14,478 bases of DNA from NCBI GenBank assembly GCA_020724105.1, contig DYHP01000023.1, positions 1-14,478 on the forward strand. The letters run 5' to 3'. Below, in pieces: positions 1 through 5,317 of the stretch. The stretch's first letter is position 1, and each line of letters opens with the position of its first letter. This stretch comes from Candidatus Methylomirabilis sp. GTDB lineage: Bacteria; Patescibacteriota; Patescibacteriia; DYHP01. Position numbers and translations under genes: made by a program. Below the pieces are notes generated by a model. It saw nothing but the letters and a program-made list of their open reading frames with translations, did no database searches and was not told where the DNA came from.

Positions 1-81
1 ATGAGATAACTTTTTTGAATTCAAAAGAAGGGGGAAAACTTAATACCAGTTCATTTCTATATTATTATATCAAATTTTTCC

Positions 82-122
82 AAAAAAAGAACCCCTCGCC
101 TGCTTCGTAGCAAATGAGGGGT
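82..122 (-). terminator. Intrinsic terminator of the minus-strand orphan gene
   Basis: ACCCCTC (91-97) pairs with GAGGGGT (116-122), and an inner TGC/GCA pair closes a small loop. Read on the minus strand the hairpin is followed by TC and then seven T's (plus-strand A's at 82-88). This is a good rho-independent terminator about 80 nt after the stop codon at 201. Confidence 0.75.
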
Positions 123-133
123 GAATAGGTGGG

Positions 134-157
134 TCTGTCCTGACTCGTCGGGACAGA
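134..157. repeat. Small palindrome of the TCCCGAC/GTCGGGA family
   Basis: TCTGTCC (134-140) and GGACAGA (151-157) are perfect inverted arms, and the centre TGACTCGTCG is itself nearly self-complementary. The core resembles palindromes at 2338-2355, 7248-7262 and 9164-9181. It lies between the orphan gene and its terminator, so it would be transcribed in that gene's 3' end. Confidence 0.6.
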
Positions 158-200
158 AATTGGGTAGGATAAATGGTAGGTTAAAGAACAGTTGGTGAGG

Positions 201-1508
201 TCAATCTTCGGTGTCGTCAGAGAGCCCGAGTGCGGTCGCGACCTGTCTCGCCTGCATGTCGGCGGTCTTCCTCTCTCTGTCTCTGAATTTGTCCACGGGG
301 GACTTGGGCGTTCCCTTGTCCGATGACCGGGGCATTGAACCTCCTGACTTCGGCTTGCCGGACTGTCCCGCTCCCTCTCTCATTGACTGAGAGACCTTGA
401 GTCCGCTGCCCCAAGTCCCCTGTCGGAGCGCTTGCTGACTCGATTTGCCGGACCCGCTCTGAAGGTTGAAACCGAGCGTCTCACCTCCCCCTTTCCGGGC
501 GACGTGCTCCAGAAGAGCGGGGTACAAGTCCCTCGGCAAAACCGAGGGCTTGGGCTCGCCGTCTCGACCTTTCTCCTTGGGGGAAAGGCGTGTCGCGATG
601 GAGCCGCACCGGCGGCACACGATGAGGAAAAACTTCTTGAGCTGACCCTCGCGCTGGCCGCTGCGGTGGACGTACTCATCCCGACCATCCTGTGTCCGAA
701 CGGAGACAGCAATCTGCCGGAGGACAAACTTCGACACCATCTCTCCGCTCTTGTGGTCCTTCACCTCCGTCGTGTCTGTGAGGGAGTATTCTGTTTCGCA
801 GAAAACGCACGACGAACGCGCGTCTTCTATCCTCACGCCCGTGGTGAGGAAATCATCGAAGTGGGAGGTTGAAAACTCACCGTTGCCGCTCTTCAAGAAG
901 ATGGGATGCTTGTTGTTGTCAACGCACGCCCGCCTATTGACCACGGGCTCAATGAGTGTCTCATACTTCTCCTCTTCCTCCTCCCTGGCCTTGCGCTTGG
1001 CAGAGCGCCTGTCGCGCTCGGCCTTCATCTCGGGGGACACGAATTCAGCGAGTCCCGCGGCCAGTTCCGCGCTCTCCCGCATCTTTTTGGCGATCTTCGC
1101 CTGCGCCGCCGCGACCGGATCAAGATTCTTCTCATCCCTCTTCTCGCTCTCGTCCTTCTTCGAGAAGTTCGACTTGAACTCCTCCCATTTCTTGAACGCG
1201 TCGCTGTACGCGATCCACACCGATGGCGGCGCGATGTCCTCGCCTCCCTTGTTCTTCCTTGGCGGCAGTTTGATGCGCTCGAGGTAAGCGGCGAGACCCT
1301 TTGCCTTGGGCGTCTCGACGGACGACACGCAGTAGGCATCAGGCCCCCTTTCTCGCATCGTCTCTCGCATGGCGGCGATGGATCCCTTGATGCCGGGGTC
1401 CCCGATCGCCTTCATTGCCGCGGTCAGCCGACCGTAGTTGAGGGACATGGCATTGTCTGTTCCCACCTCCTCTCCATCCAGTGTGACGATTTTCTTCTTT
1501 TCTTCCAT
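201..1508 (-). CDS. Orphan protein with two CxxC pairs (possible zinc ribbon), GC-rich
   Basis: I do not recognise the family. The start is the ATG at 1508 (435 aa), because AAAGGAG lies just upstream with good spacing; the frame stays open a little further but only to a TTG with no ribosome-binding site. Residues about 120-185 are charged and probably helical, with an Arg/Glu-rich run near 163-181. CVFC (C234, C237) and CRRC (C298, C301) flank a segment rich in beta-formers, as in a split zinc ribbon. The tail from about 350 is Ser/Gly/Lys-rich and looks disordered. No signal peptide or membrane segment is visible. Two sampled 60-base lines of the gene are 58% and 63% GC, against 43% for one line of thrC, so foreign origin or strong base bias is possible. 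It stands alone, with its own terminator. Confidence 0.75.
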   Translation of the reverse strand: MEEKKKIVTLDGEEVGTDNAMSLNYGRLTAAMKAIGDPGIKGSIAAMRETMRERGPDAYCVSSVETPKAKGLAAYLERIKLPPRKNKGGEDIAPPSVWIAYSDAFKKWEEFKSNFSKKDESEKRDEKNLDPVAAAQAKIAKKMRESAELAAGLAEFVSPEMKAERDRRSAKRKAREEEEEKYETLIEPVVNRRACVDNNKHPIFLKSGNGEFSTSHFDDFLTTGVRIEDARSSCVFCETEYSLTDTTEVKDHKSGEMVSKFVLRQIAVSVRTQDGRDEYVHRSGQREGQLKKFFLIVCRRCGSIATRLSPKEKGRDGEPKPSVLPRDLYPALLEHVARKGGGETLGFNLQSGSGKSSQQALRQGTWGSGLKVSQSMREGAGQSGKPKSGGSMPRSSDKGTPKSPVDKFRDRERKTADMQARQVATALGLSDDTED

Positions 1509-1551
1509 GATTTTCTCCTTTCCCTCTTGGGAAATTTTGAAATTTTCTGGG

Positions 1552-1580
1552 TTTAGACAAACATACGGCAAAATTGCCAA
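1552..1580 (-). promoter_or_regulatory. Possible promoter of the orphan gene
   Basis: On the minus strand, TTGGCA (1580-1575) and TCTAAA (1557-1552) are 17 bp apart, upstream of the AAAGGAG site and the ATG at 1508. The -10 matches the consensus only partly. A better -35 hexamer, TTGACA at 1594-1589, has no -10 at the right distance. Confidence 0.35.
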
Positions 1581-1762
1581 ATGTGCAATGTCAACCTACC
1601 CACTTAGGTTTAAAAGAACGAATTTGCCTCCGCCAAAAAATAAAATTTTTATTGAATGAACGGGCGGAGACAAGTTCAATCTTTCAAACCGAGAAACGAA
1701 AAAACTGAGGGATAAAACAACCGGGGAACAGGAACTATTTGCATCCAGAAAGATGGAGGTTC

Positions 1763-1835
1763 ACCCTCCCAAGTTTTGGCTTGCCCGCCCAAATTTCTTT
1801 GAAATTTACGGCGGATGAACAAAATTTGGGAGGGT
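1763..1835. repeat. Large nested inverted repeat
   Basis: The 15-nt outer arms at 1763-1777 (ACCCTCCCAAGTTTT) and 1821-1835 pair fully with one G-T wobble. Inside lie CCGCC/GGCGG arms and a central perfect hairpin, AAATTTC-TTT-GAAATTT (1791-1807). The layered design of outer arms, GC-rich inner arms and central hairpin resembles the element at 2316-2376. Confidence 0.7.
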
Positions 1836-1840
1836 AAATT

Positions 1841-1871
1841 CCCCGCTCTCCCTGATGAATCAGGGACGGGG
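1841..1871. repeat. Hairpin with CCCCG/CGGGG outer arms
   Basis: CCCCG (1841-1845) pairs with CGGGG (1867-1871), and TCCCTGA (1849-1855) pairs with TCAGGGA (1860-1866) around a TGAA loop. It follows the preceding element by only 5 nt. Confidence 0.65.
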
Positions 1872-1904
1872 CAAAGTATGCCGCAAAATTGGTCTTCGGA
1901 GAAA

Positions 1905-1944
1905 CCCCGATAAGTGGTCCCGATTTTATCGGGACACTACGGGG
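1905..1944. repeat. Palindrome with GTCCCGAT/ATCGGGAC core
   Basis: GTCCCGAT (1917-1924) and ATCGGGAC (1928-1935) are perfect arms around TTT. Further out, AGT/ACT and CCCCG/CGGGG extend the stem with small bulges. Flanking GTATGCC and GGCATATTGC may add a still longer outer pairing. Confidence 0.65.
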
Positions 1945-1988
1945 CATATTGCTAGGGCAAATCCCCAGAGACAACCAGCAACACACCC

Positions 1989-2007
1989 TTCCGACTTTAA
2001 GTCGGAA
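1989..2007. repeat. Perfect small palindrome
   Basis: TTCCGACT (1989-1996) and AGTCGGAA (2000-2007) flank a 3-nt loop. The same TTCCGAC/GTCGGAA core forms the hairpin inside smc at 5625-5642. Confidence 0.6.
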
Positions 2008-2057
2008 CACTCCTCCATTTTTCTGGACACAAGAGACACAAGCGCTTCGCGTTTAGT

Positions 2058-2074
2058 CGTACTACGAAAGTACG
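2058..2074. repeat. Small hairpin
   Basis: CGTACT (2058-2063) and AGTACG (2069-2074) flank a 5-nt loop. It is a minor member of the palindrome cluster. Confidence 0.4.
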
Positions 2075-2124
2075 AAAAATTGCGAAAATGATAATAACAT
2101 TAATTCTAAACATTCGCTCATTTT

Positions 2125-2201
2125 ACGCAACCTAAAGGTTGCGGCTACATTGATTTCTTTAATGTAATTGATTTAATGTAACCGCAGGCTTTAGCCTGCG
2201 T
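2125..2201. repeat. REP-like paired palindromes in inverted orientation
   Basis: CGCAACCT-AA-AGGTTGCG (2126-2143) and CGCAGGCT-TT-AGCCTGCG (2183-2200) are each perfect hairpins. They also form the two arms of a larger inverted repeat, extended by GCGGCTACAT (2141-2150) and ATGTAACCGC (2176-2185). Where the two hairpins differ, both strands of the stem change together, so both stay paired. This looks like the REP/BIME-type elements that RAYT (Y1 transposase) proteins mobilise in other bacteria; that assignment is from memory, and no transposase is in the window. Confidence 0.7.
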
Positions 2202-2221
2202 TATGTTCTTTTTAATATTTT

Positions 2222-2250
2222 ACTATACCACAAGTCAAAAACCTTGTCAA
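2222..2250 (-). promoter_or_regulatory. Sigma-70-like promoter facing left
   Basis: On the minus strand TTGACA (2250-2245), a 17-bp spacer and TATAGT (2227-2222) make a near-consensus promoter. Transcription would run through the paired palindromes and the hairpin cluster toward 1640. The -35 region CTTGACAAGGTTTTTG is repeated in the promoter at 2429-2457. Confidence 0.6.
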
Positions 2251-2264
2251 GAGAGGAACTCCTA

Positions 2265-2306
2265 TTTTTGATTTTTGCTTTTTGGTCTTTGGTTTTTGAT
2301 TTTGAA
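2265..2306. repeat. AT-rich tract with ~10-nt imperfect periodicity
   Basis: The plus strand repeats units such as TTTTTGATTTTTG and TTTTTGGTCTTTGG at irregular intervals of about 7-12 nt. Nothing suggests coding. It separates the two left-facing promoters. Confidence 0.5.
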
Positions 2307-2315
2307 ACACCCCGG

Positions 2316-2376
2316 TCAGAATCTCCGTTACGCCATAGTCCCGACTTGTCGGGACGACGGCGAACAGGAATTCTGA
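2316..2376. repeat. 61-nt near-complete imperfect palindrome
   Basis: The outer arms are TCAGAAT (2316-2322) and ATTCTGA (2370-2376). Moving inward, TCC/GGA, GTT/AAC and CGCC/GGCG pair with single-base bulges. The centre is GTCCCGAC-TT-GTCGGGAC (2338-2355). Almost the whole element is base-paired, as in a MITE or REP unit. Confidence 0.7.
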
Positions 2377-2388
2377 AAGAGCAATCAA

Positions 2389-2414
2389 ACTCTATAACCT
2401 TATAACCATGTAAC
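2389..2414. repeat. Short ~10-nt tandem repeat (CTCTATAAC/TTATAAC type)
   Basis: ACTCTATAACC TTATAACC ATGTAACTG repeats a TATAAC-like unit. The first 10 bases, ACTCTATAAC, recur at the HAD/PHP gene junction near 12179. Confidence 0.45.
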
Positions 2415-2428
2415 TGTTGTGACCCATC

Positions 2429-2457
2429 ATTATACCATACCCCAAAAACCTTGTCAA
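2429..2457 (-). promoter_or_regulatory. Consensus sigma-70 promoter facing left
   Basis: The minus strand carries an exact TTGACA (2457-2452), a 17-bp spacer and an exact TATAAT (2434-2429). It points away from thrC into the hairpin-rich region. No gene with a plausible start follows closely, so its product is unknown. Confidence 0.65.
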
Positions 2458-2499
2458 GTCCCGTGGTTGCACAACTAAAATATCAAAGCCTTGACCCCT

Positions 2500-2528
2500 T
2501 TGTTGATCTCTGCCAACATATGTATAAT
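2500..2528 (+). promoter_or_regulatory. Candidate thrC promoter
   Basis: TTGTTG (2500-2505), 17 bp and TATAAT (2523-2528) precede thrC, giving a leader of about 40 nt. A second TATAAT at 2554-2559 has no good -35 and lies too close to the ribosome-binding site. Confidence 0.5.
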
Positions 2529-2573
2529 AAATTAGGACGTTAACATTTTCATCTATAATTAAGGAGGTAAAAT

Positions 2574-4058
2574 ATGTTATATCACAGCACAAATGACAAA
2601 TCCAAAAAAGTTACTTTCAAGCAAGCGTTTTTAGAAGGGCAATCAAATCCGGATTTTGGACTTTTTATGATGATGAGAAAAGACATTCCGAAATTAAGTC
2701 CGGAAAAAATACAAGCCATGAAAAATAAGAAATATGCTGAAATATCTTTTGATGTTTTGTCTCCTTACTTAATGCCAGAAATAAACAAAGAAGATATTAA
2801 GAAACTTCTAAATAACGCATACCCGGAAGAAGTGTCGCCCAAAATCCAACACGTCGTAGATAAAACCTACATAATGTGGCTAACTCAAGGCCCGACTTAT
2901 TCTTTTAAAGATTACGCGGCTCGATTTTTTGGAAGAGTTTTGAATTATTTTTTGCAAAAGGATAATCAAAGAAAAGTTGTCATCACTGCCACCAGCGGCG
3001 ATACCGGCGGCGCGGTTGCCGACGCGTTATGCGGTTTAGAATGTGTAGATAATATTGTTTTTTATCCGAAGGACTTCATCAGCGAAAGACAAAGGCGGCA
3101 GATGACAACTTTGGGCAGAAATATTTACGCTTTTGCCGTAAACGGCGACTTTGACGTTTGTCAGGCACTGGCAAAACGGCTTTTGGGGGACAAGGATTTT
3201 GCCAAGGAAGTTTACGGCGATGAGTCGGCGTTCACTTCCGCCAATTCAATCAGCGTCGGCCGGCTTTTACCTCAAGCGGTTTATCCGTTTTTTGCGTACT
3301 CAAAAATCCCTCCCAGCCCCTCCTTTATAAAGGAGGGATTTATCGCCAGCATCCCGTCAGGAAATTTCGGCGATATGATGGGAACAGTTATCGCCAAAGA
3401 AATGGGTTTGCCGATTTCAAAAATAATTTGCGGCGTCAATGAAAATACCGAATTTCCGGAGTTTTTGAAAACCGGCCGGTATGAGGTTAAACCAACCAAA
3501 CCGTCGCCGTCTTCGGCAATGGTGGTTTCGCATCCCAGCAATTTAGCGCGACTTATCGATTTTTATGGCGGACATATGTGCGACGAAAGAAATGCGGAGA
3601 CAAAACAAATTATAAAGGCGGGCGCAATTGACAAGATGCCTGATATGGAAAAAATGAGAAGGGATGTTTTTTCTGTCGGAGTCACAAATGAAGAGCATTA
3701 CGAGACCATGAAGGAAGTTTATGAAAAATATAAAATAATTCTGGATCCTCATGGCGCGGTTGGCTGGAAAGCGCTTGATAAGTTTCTAAAAACGGGGCGC
3801 GATGACGGATTCACTGTGATATACGAAACAGCTGACCCGGCAAAGTTCCCTGATGATGTGCAAAAGGCAATTGGTGTAACTCCTGAAAATCCAGAGGGAA
3901 TAAAAAAACAGGCAAATCTTGAAGAGAAGGTATATTGCGTGAATTCGGAGTCGGATGTCGTTGAAGGTTCAAAAAAATTAAGTGAAGAGCAATATAAGGA
4001 AACAAAGGAACTTCTAAAAAAAATTTTGAAAAACCCGAATAGACACAAAGGAATTTAA
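2574..4058 (+). CDS. thrC: Threonine synthase
   Basis: This PLP enzyme converts O-phosphohomoserine to threonine and phosphate. The start is supported by AAGGAGG at 2561-2567. The 494-aa protein has the E. coli/yeast-type layout. The N-terminal domain (about 1-100) resembles that of ThrC. GPTYSFKDYAARF carries the expected Schiff-base lysine K112. ATSGDTGGAV (139-148) is the phosphate-binding segment, FTSANSISVGRLLPQ (220-234) follows, and PSGNFGD (261-267) continues the PLP-domain pattern. Residues 244-256 are encoded by a palindromic repeat that breaks the usual link between the AY and PSGNFG segments (listed separately). No other threonine-pathway gene is near, so the phosphohomoserine source is not visible. 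It appears to be a single-gene transcript converging on the DHH gene. Confidence 0.93.
   Translation: MLYHSTNDKSKKVTFKQAFLEGQSNPDFGLFMMMRKDIPKLSPEKIQAMKNKKYAEISFDVLSPYLMPEINKEDIKKLLNNAYPEEVSPKIQHVVDKTYIMWLTQGPTYSFKDYAARFFGRVLNYFLQKDNQRKVVITATSGDTGGAVADALCGLECVDNIVFYPKDFISERQRRQMTTLGRNIYAFAVNGDFDVCQALAKRLLGDKDFAKEVYGDESAFTSANSISVGRLLPQAVYPFFAYSKIPPSPSFIKEGFIASIPSGNFGDMMGTVIAKEMGLPISKIICGVNENTEFPEFLKTGRYEVKPTKPSPSSAMVVSHPSNLARLIDFYGGHMCDERNAETKQIIKAGAIDKMPDMEKMRRDVFSVGVTNEEHYETMKEVYEKYKIILDPHGAVGWKALDKFLKTGRDDGFTVIYETADPAKFPDDVQKAIGVTPENPEGIKKQANLEEKVYCVNSESDVVEGSKKLSEEQYKETKELLKKILKNPNRHKGI
3304..3341. repeat. Palindromic element inside thrC
   Basis: AAATCCCTCC (3304-3313) pairs perfectly with GGAGGGATTT (3332-3341). 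A second, overlapping 18-bp perfect palindrome, CCTCCTTTA|TAAAGGAGG, sits at 3319-3336. It is translated in frame as KIPPSPSFIKEGF in threonine synthase, where the family normally has a short link. The CCCTCC termini resemble the outer arms of the intergenic element at 1763-1835. Confidence 0.75.
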
Positions 4059-4061
4059 AGC

Positions 4062-4087
4062 GACCCGTCACAAAAGACGGGTCTTTT
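4062..4087. terminator. Intrinsic terminator between convergent thrC and nrnA
   Basis: GACCCGTC (4062-4069) and GACGGGTC (4076-4083) form an 8-bp stem with a 6-nt loop, followed by TTTT on the plus strand. It lies 3 nt after the thrC stop and overlaps the minus-strand gene's TAA at its far edge. On the minus strand the following U-tract is weak, so it mainly serves thrC. Confidence 0.75.
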
Positions 4088-5120
4088 ACTGTTCCCGTCT
4101 CCGAAGTGGAATTTCCACCTCCGAGGCGGAAACCAAGAGCGACCACGAATCGCCGTTTTTTTTGATTTTTCCGTTTATTGAAAATCCTGACGCTTTTTTG
4201 TGGCCGCCGCCGCCGAAAACTTTGGCAAGACGGGACATATCAAAATCGTCGTTTGTCGTCCGCAAAGAGCCGCGGATTACGCCGCCGTCCAATTCCTTTA
4301 AAACGACCACTGTTTCCACGTTCAAATTGGCGTTCAAAAAATTGGAAAACCCTTCCACCGAATCGCCGCTTATGCCTAACTCTTCCAAATCCTTAAAAGT
4401 CACGTAAGTTGACGCCAATTTCAATTCCTCGCTGTATTTTATCCGTTCCATCGCCCTGCCCCAGAGCTTTAAAAAGGAAATGGTTTTGTTTTGCAAAAGA
4501 TTGTTTTTGATTTCCGACGCCGCAATGCCGCGCTTCCACAAATCGGCCGCGGCAAACAGCGCCTCGGGCGTTGTCGCGGCGTTGGAAAAATTGTTGGTGT
4601 CGGTGAAAATGCCCAAAAAAAGCGCCGCGGCGACACGCGTATCAATCGCGATGCCGGCGGTTTTGTAAAATCGGTATAAAACTTCGCAGGTCGAAGAGGC
4701 CGAGGCAATTACGAGATTTGCGTCTCCGTATTTTGTATTGCTGGCGTGGTGGTCGATGTTCGCGATTTTTGCCTTAGCAAATTTATCGCGGACATCCGGA
4801 ATGCCCCCTTGTTTTAAATCTCCGCAATCAACAAAAAATATAAAATCAGGATTGAAATCCAGTGCTTTGTTTATGTCTTGAGAAAACTTGTCTGATTCAT
4901 AAAAAAATCGCAGAGCCTTTTCCGCTTGGTCAACACAATATAAAAACGGCGCGCTTCTTTGTTCCGCGATATGAGTTGAGCGCATGTGTTCGAAAATCAA
5001 AAACAAAGAAACCGCCGCTCCCAAAGCGTCGCCGTCCGGTCTCCTGTGAGCGACAATCATCGGCCGTTGGCTTTGGTTTATCGCCTGTTTTATCTGCTGA
5101 TATAAAAGATATTCTTGCAT
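4086..5120 (-). CDS. nrnA: DHH/DHHA1 phosphoesterase, NrnA-like (nanoRNase / pAp phosphatase)
   Basis: NrnA-type enzymes degrade 2-5-nt RNAs to mononucleotides, and some also hydrolyse 3'-phosphoadenosine 5'-phosphate; they need Mn2+ in the cytosol. At 344 aa the length is normal for the family. The DHH-domain ligands are visible: H25, D29 and D31 in AHRRPDGDALG, D98 in FVDCGD, the DHH triad D123-H125 in NIDHHASN, and D174 in FTDTNNFS. The DHHA1 domain has its substrate loop GGGGHKKASGF (303-313). The gene has no Shine-Dalgarno sequence; its promoter puts transcription start almost at the ATG. It is divergent from smc. Other soluble DHH phosphodiesterases, such as c-di-AMP or pApA hydrolases, share this core, so the exact substrate is inferred. 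Confidence 0.88.
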   Translation of the reverse strand: MQEYLLYQQIKQAINQSQRPMIVAHRRPDGDALGAAVSLFLIFEHMRSTHIAEQRSAPFLYCVDQAEKALRFFYESDKFSQDINKALDFNPDFIFFVDCGDLKQGGIPDVRDKFAKAKIANIDHHASNTKYGDANLVIASASSTCEVLYRFYKTAGIAIDTRVAAALFLGIFTDTNNFSNAATTPEALFAAADLWKRGIAASEIKNNLLQNKTISFLKLWGRAMERIKYSEELKLASTYVTFKDLEELGISGDSVEGFSNFLNANLNVETVVVLKELDGGVIRGSLRTTNDDFDMSRLAKVFGGGGHKKASGFSINGKIKKNGDSWSLLVSASEVEIPLRRREQ

Positions 5121-5128
5121 AACACACT

Positions 5129-5157
5129 ATCTTACACCACAACTTTACTTTGGTCAA
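5129..5157 (-). promoter_or_regulatory. Promoter of the NrnA-like gene, nearly leaderless
   Basis: On the minus strand TTGACC (5157-5152), 17 bp and TAAGAT (5134-5129) are followed by only 8 nt before the ATG at 5120. A normal start of transcription would leave a leader of about 2 nt, which fits the missing Shine-Dalgarno sequence. Confidence 0.65.
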
Positions 5158-5172
5158 GAAATAAGGTAGAAT
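5144..5172 (+). promoter_or_regulatory. Possible divergent promoter for smc
   Basis: TTTACT (5144-5149), 17 bp and TAGAAT (5167-5172) overlap the -35 region of the opposing promoter. It would give smc a leader of about 140 nt. The leader contains a direct repeat of TTACAACTTAAA (starting near 5240 and 5264). The match is only fair. Confidence 0.35.
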
Positions 5173-5317
5173 TTAGAGGAATGTTCCAAAATGTTATACG
5201 GACTCGAAAATTCACTCAAAGACAAAAAAGAAAAATGACTTACAACTTAAATCTTATTAAATCTTACAACTTAAAACTGATTTTATTATAGAGGATTTAT
5301 GGGATTTTTATAGCATT

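Larger units (their letters stand above)
1..200. other. Left-edge intergenic stretch
   Basis: No coding sequence is apparent. Bases 1-80 are AT-rich with nothing recognisable. The rest holds the terminator of the minus-strand gene that ends at 201 and a second perfect hairpin at 134-157, both listed separately. Confidence 0.6.
1509..2573. other. Gene-free hairpin-rich region of about 1 kb
   Basis: No frame here gives a convincing protein. The stretch holds at least seven inverted repeats between 1763 and 2376 (listed separately), two promoter-like sequences on the minus strand, an AT-rich tract with roughly 10-nt periodicity at 2265-2306, and the thrC promoter on the plus strand. I compared it by eye with the conserved cores of RNase P RNA and tmRNA and found neither. 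It may be a pile-up of mobile palindromes, an unknown structured transcript, or both. Confidence 0.6.

Noticed and set aside
1509..1580. TTG-initiated extension of the orphan protein
   Set aside because: The AAAGGAG site belongs to the ATG at 1508, and a promoter-like sequence overlaps the extension.
1735..2010. A 91-codon minus-strand reading frame in the hairpin cluster
   Set aside because: It runs across three palindromes, has no ribosome-binding site and its composition is unlike a protein; the frame is best explained by chance in repeat DNA.
1640..2220. RNase P RNA, tmRNA or a group II intron in the hairpin-rich region
   Set aside because: None of their conserved core sequences could be found by eye on either strand.
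1763..2376. CRISPR array
   Set aside because: The inverted repeats differ from each other in sequence and spacing; there are no identical direct repeats with regular spacers and no cas genes.
5181..5240. A 19-codon ORF between the NrnA-like gene and smc, a possible leader peptide
   Set aside because: The purine tract touches the ATG with no spacing, and there is no further support; the composition (Lys/Arg/Gln) is typical of random A-rich DNA.
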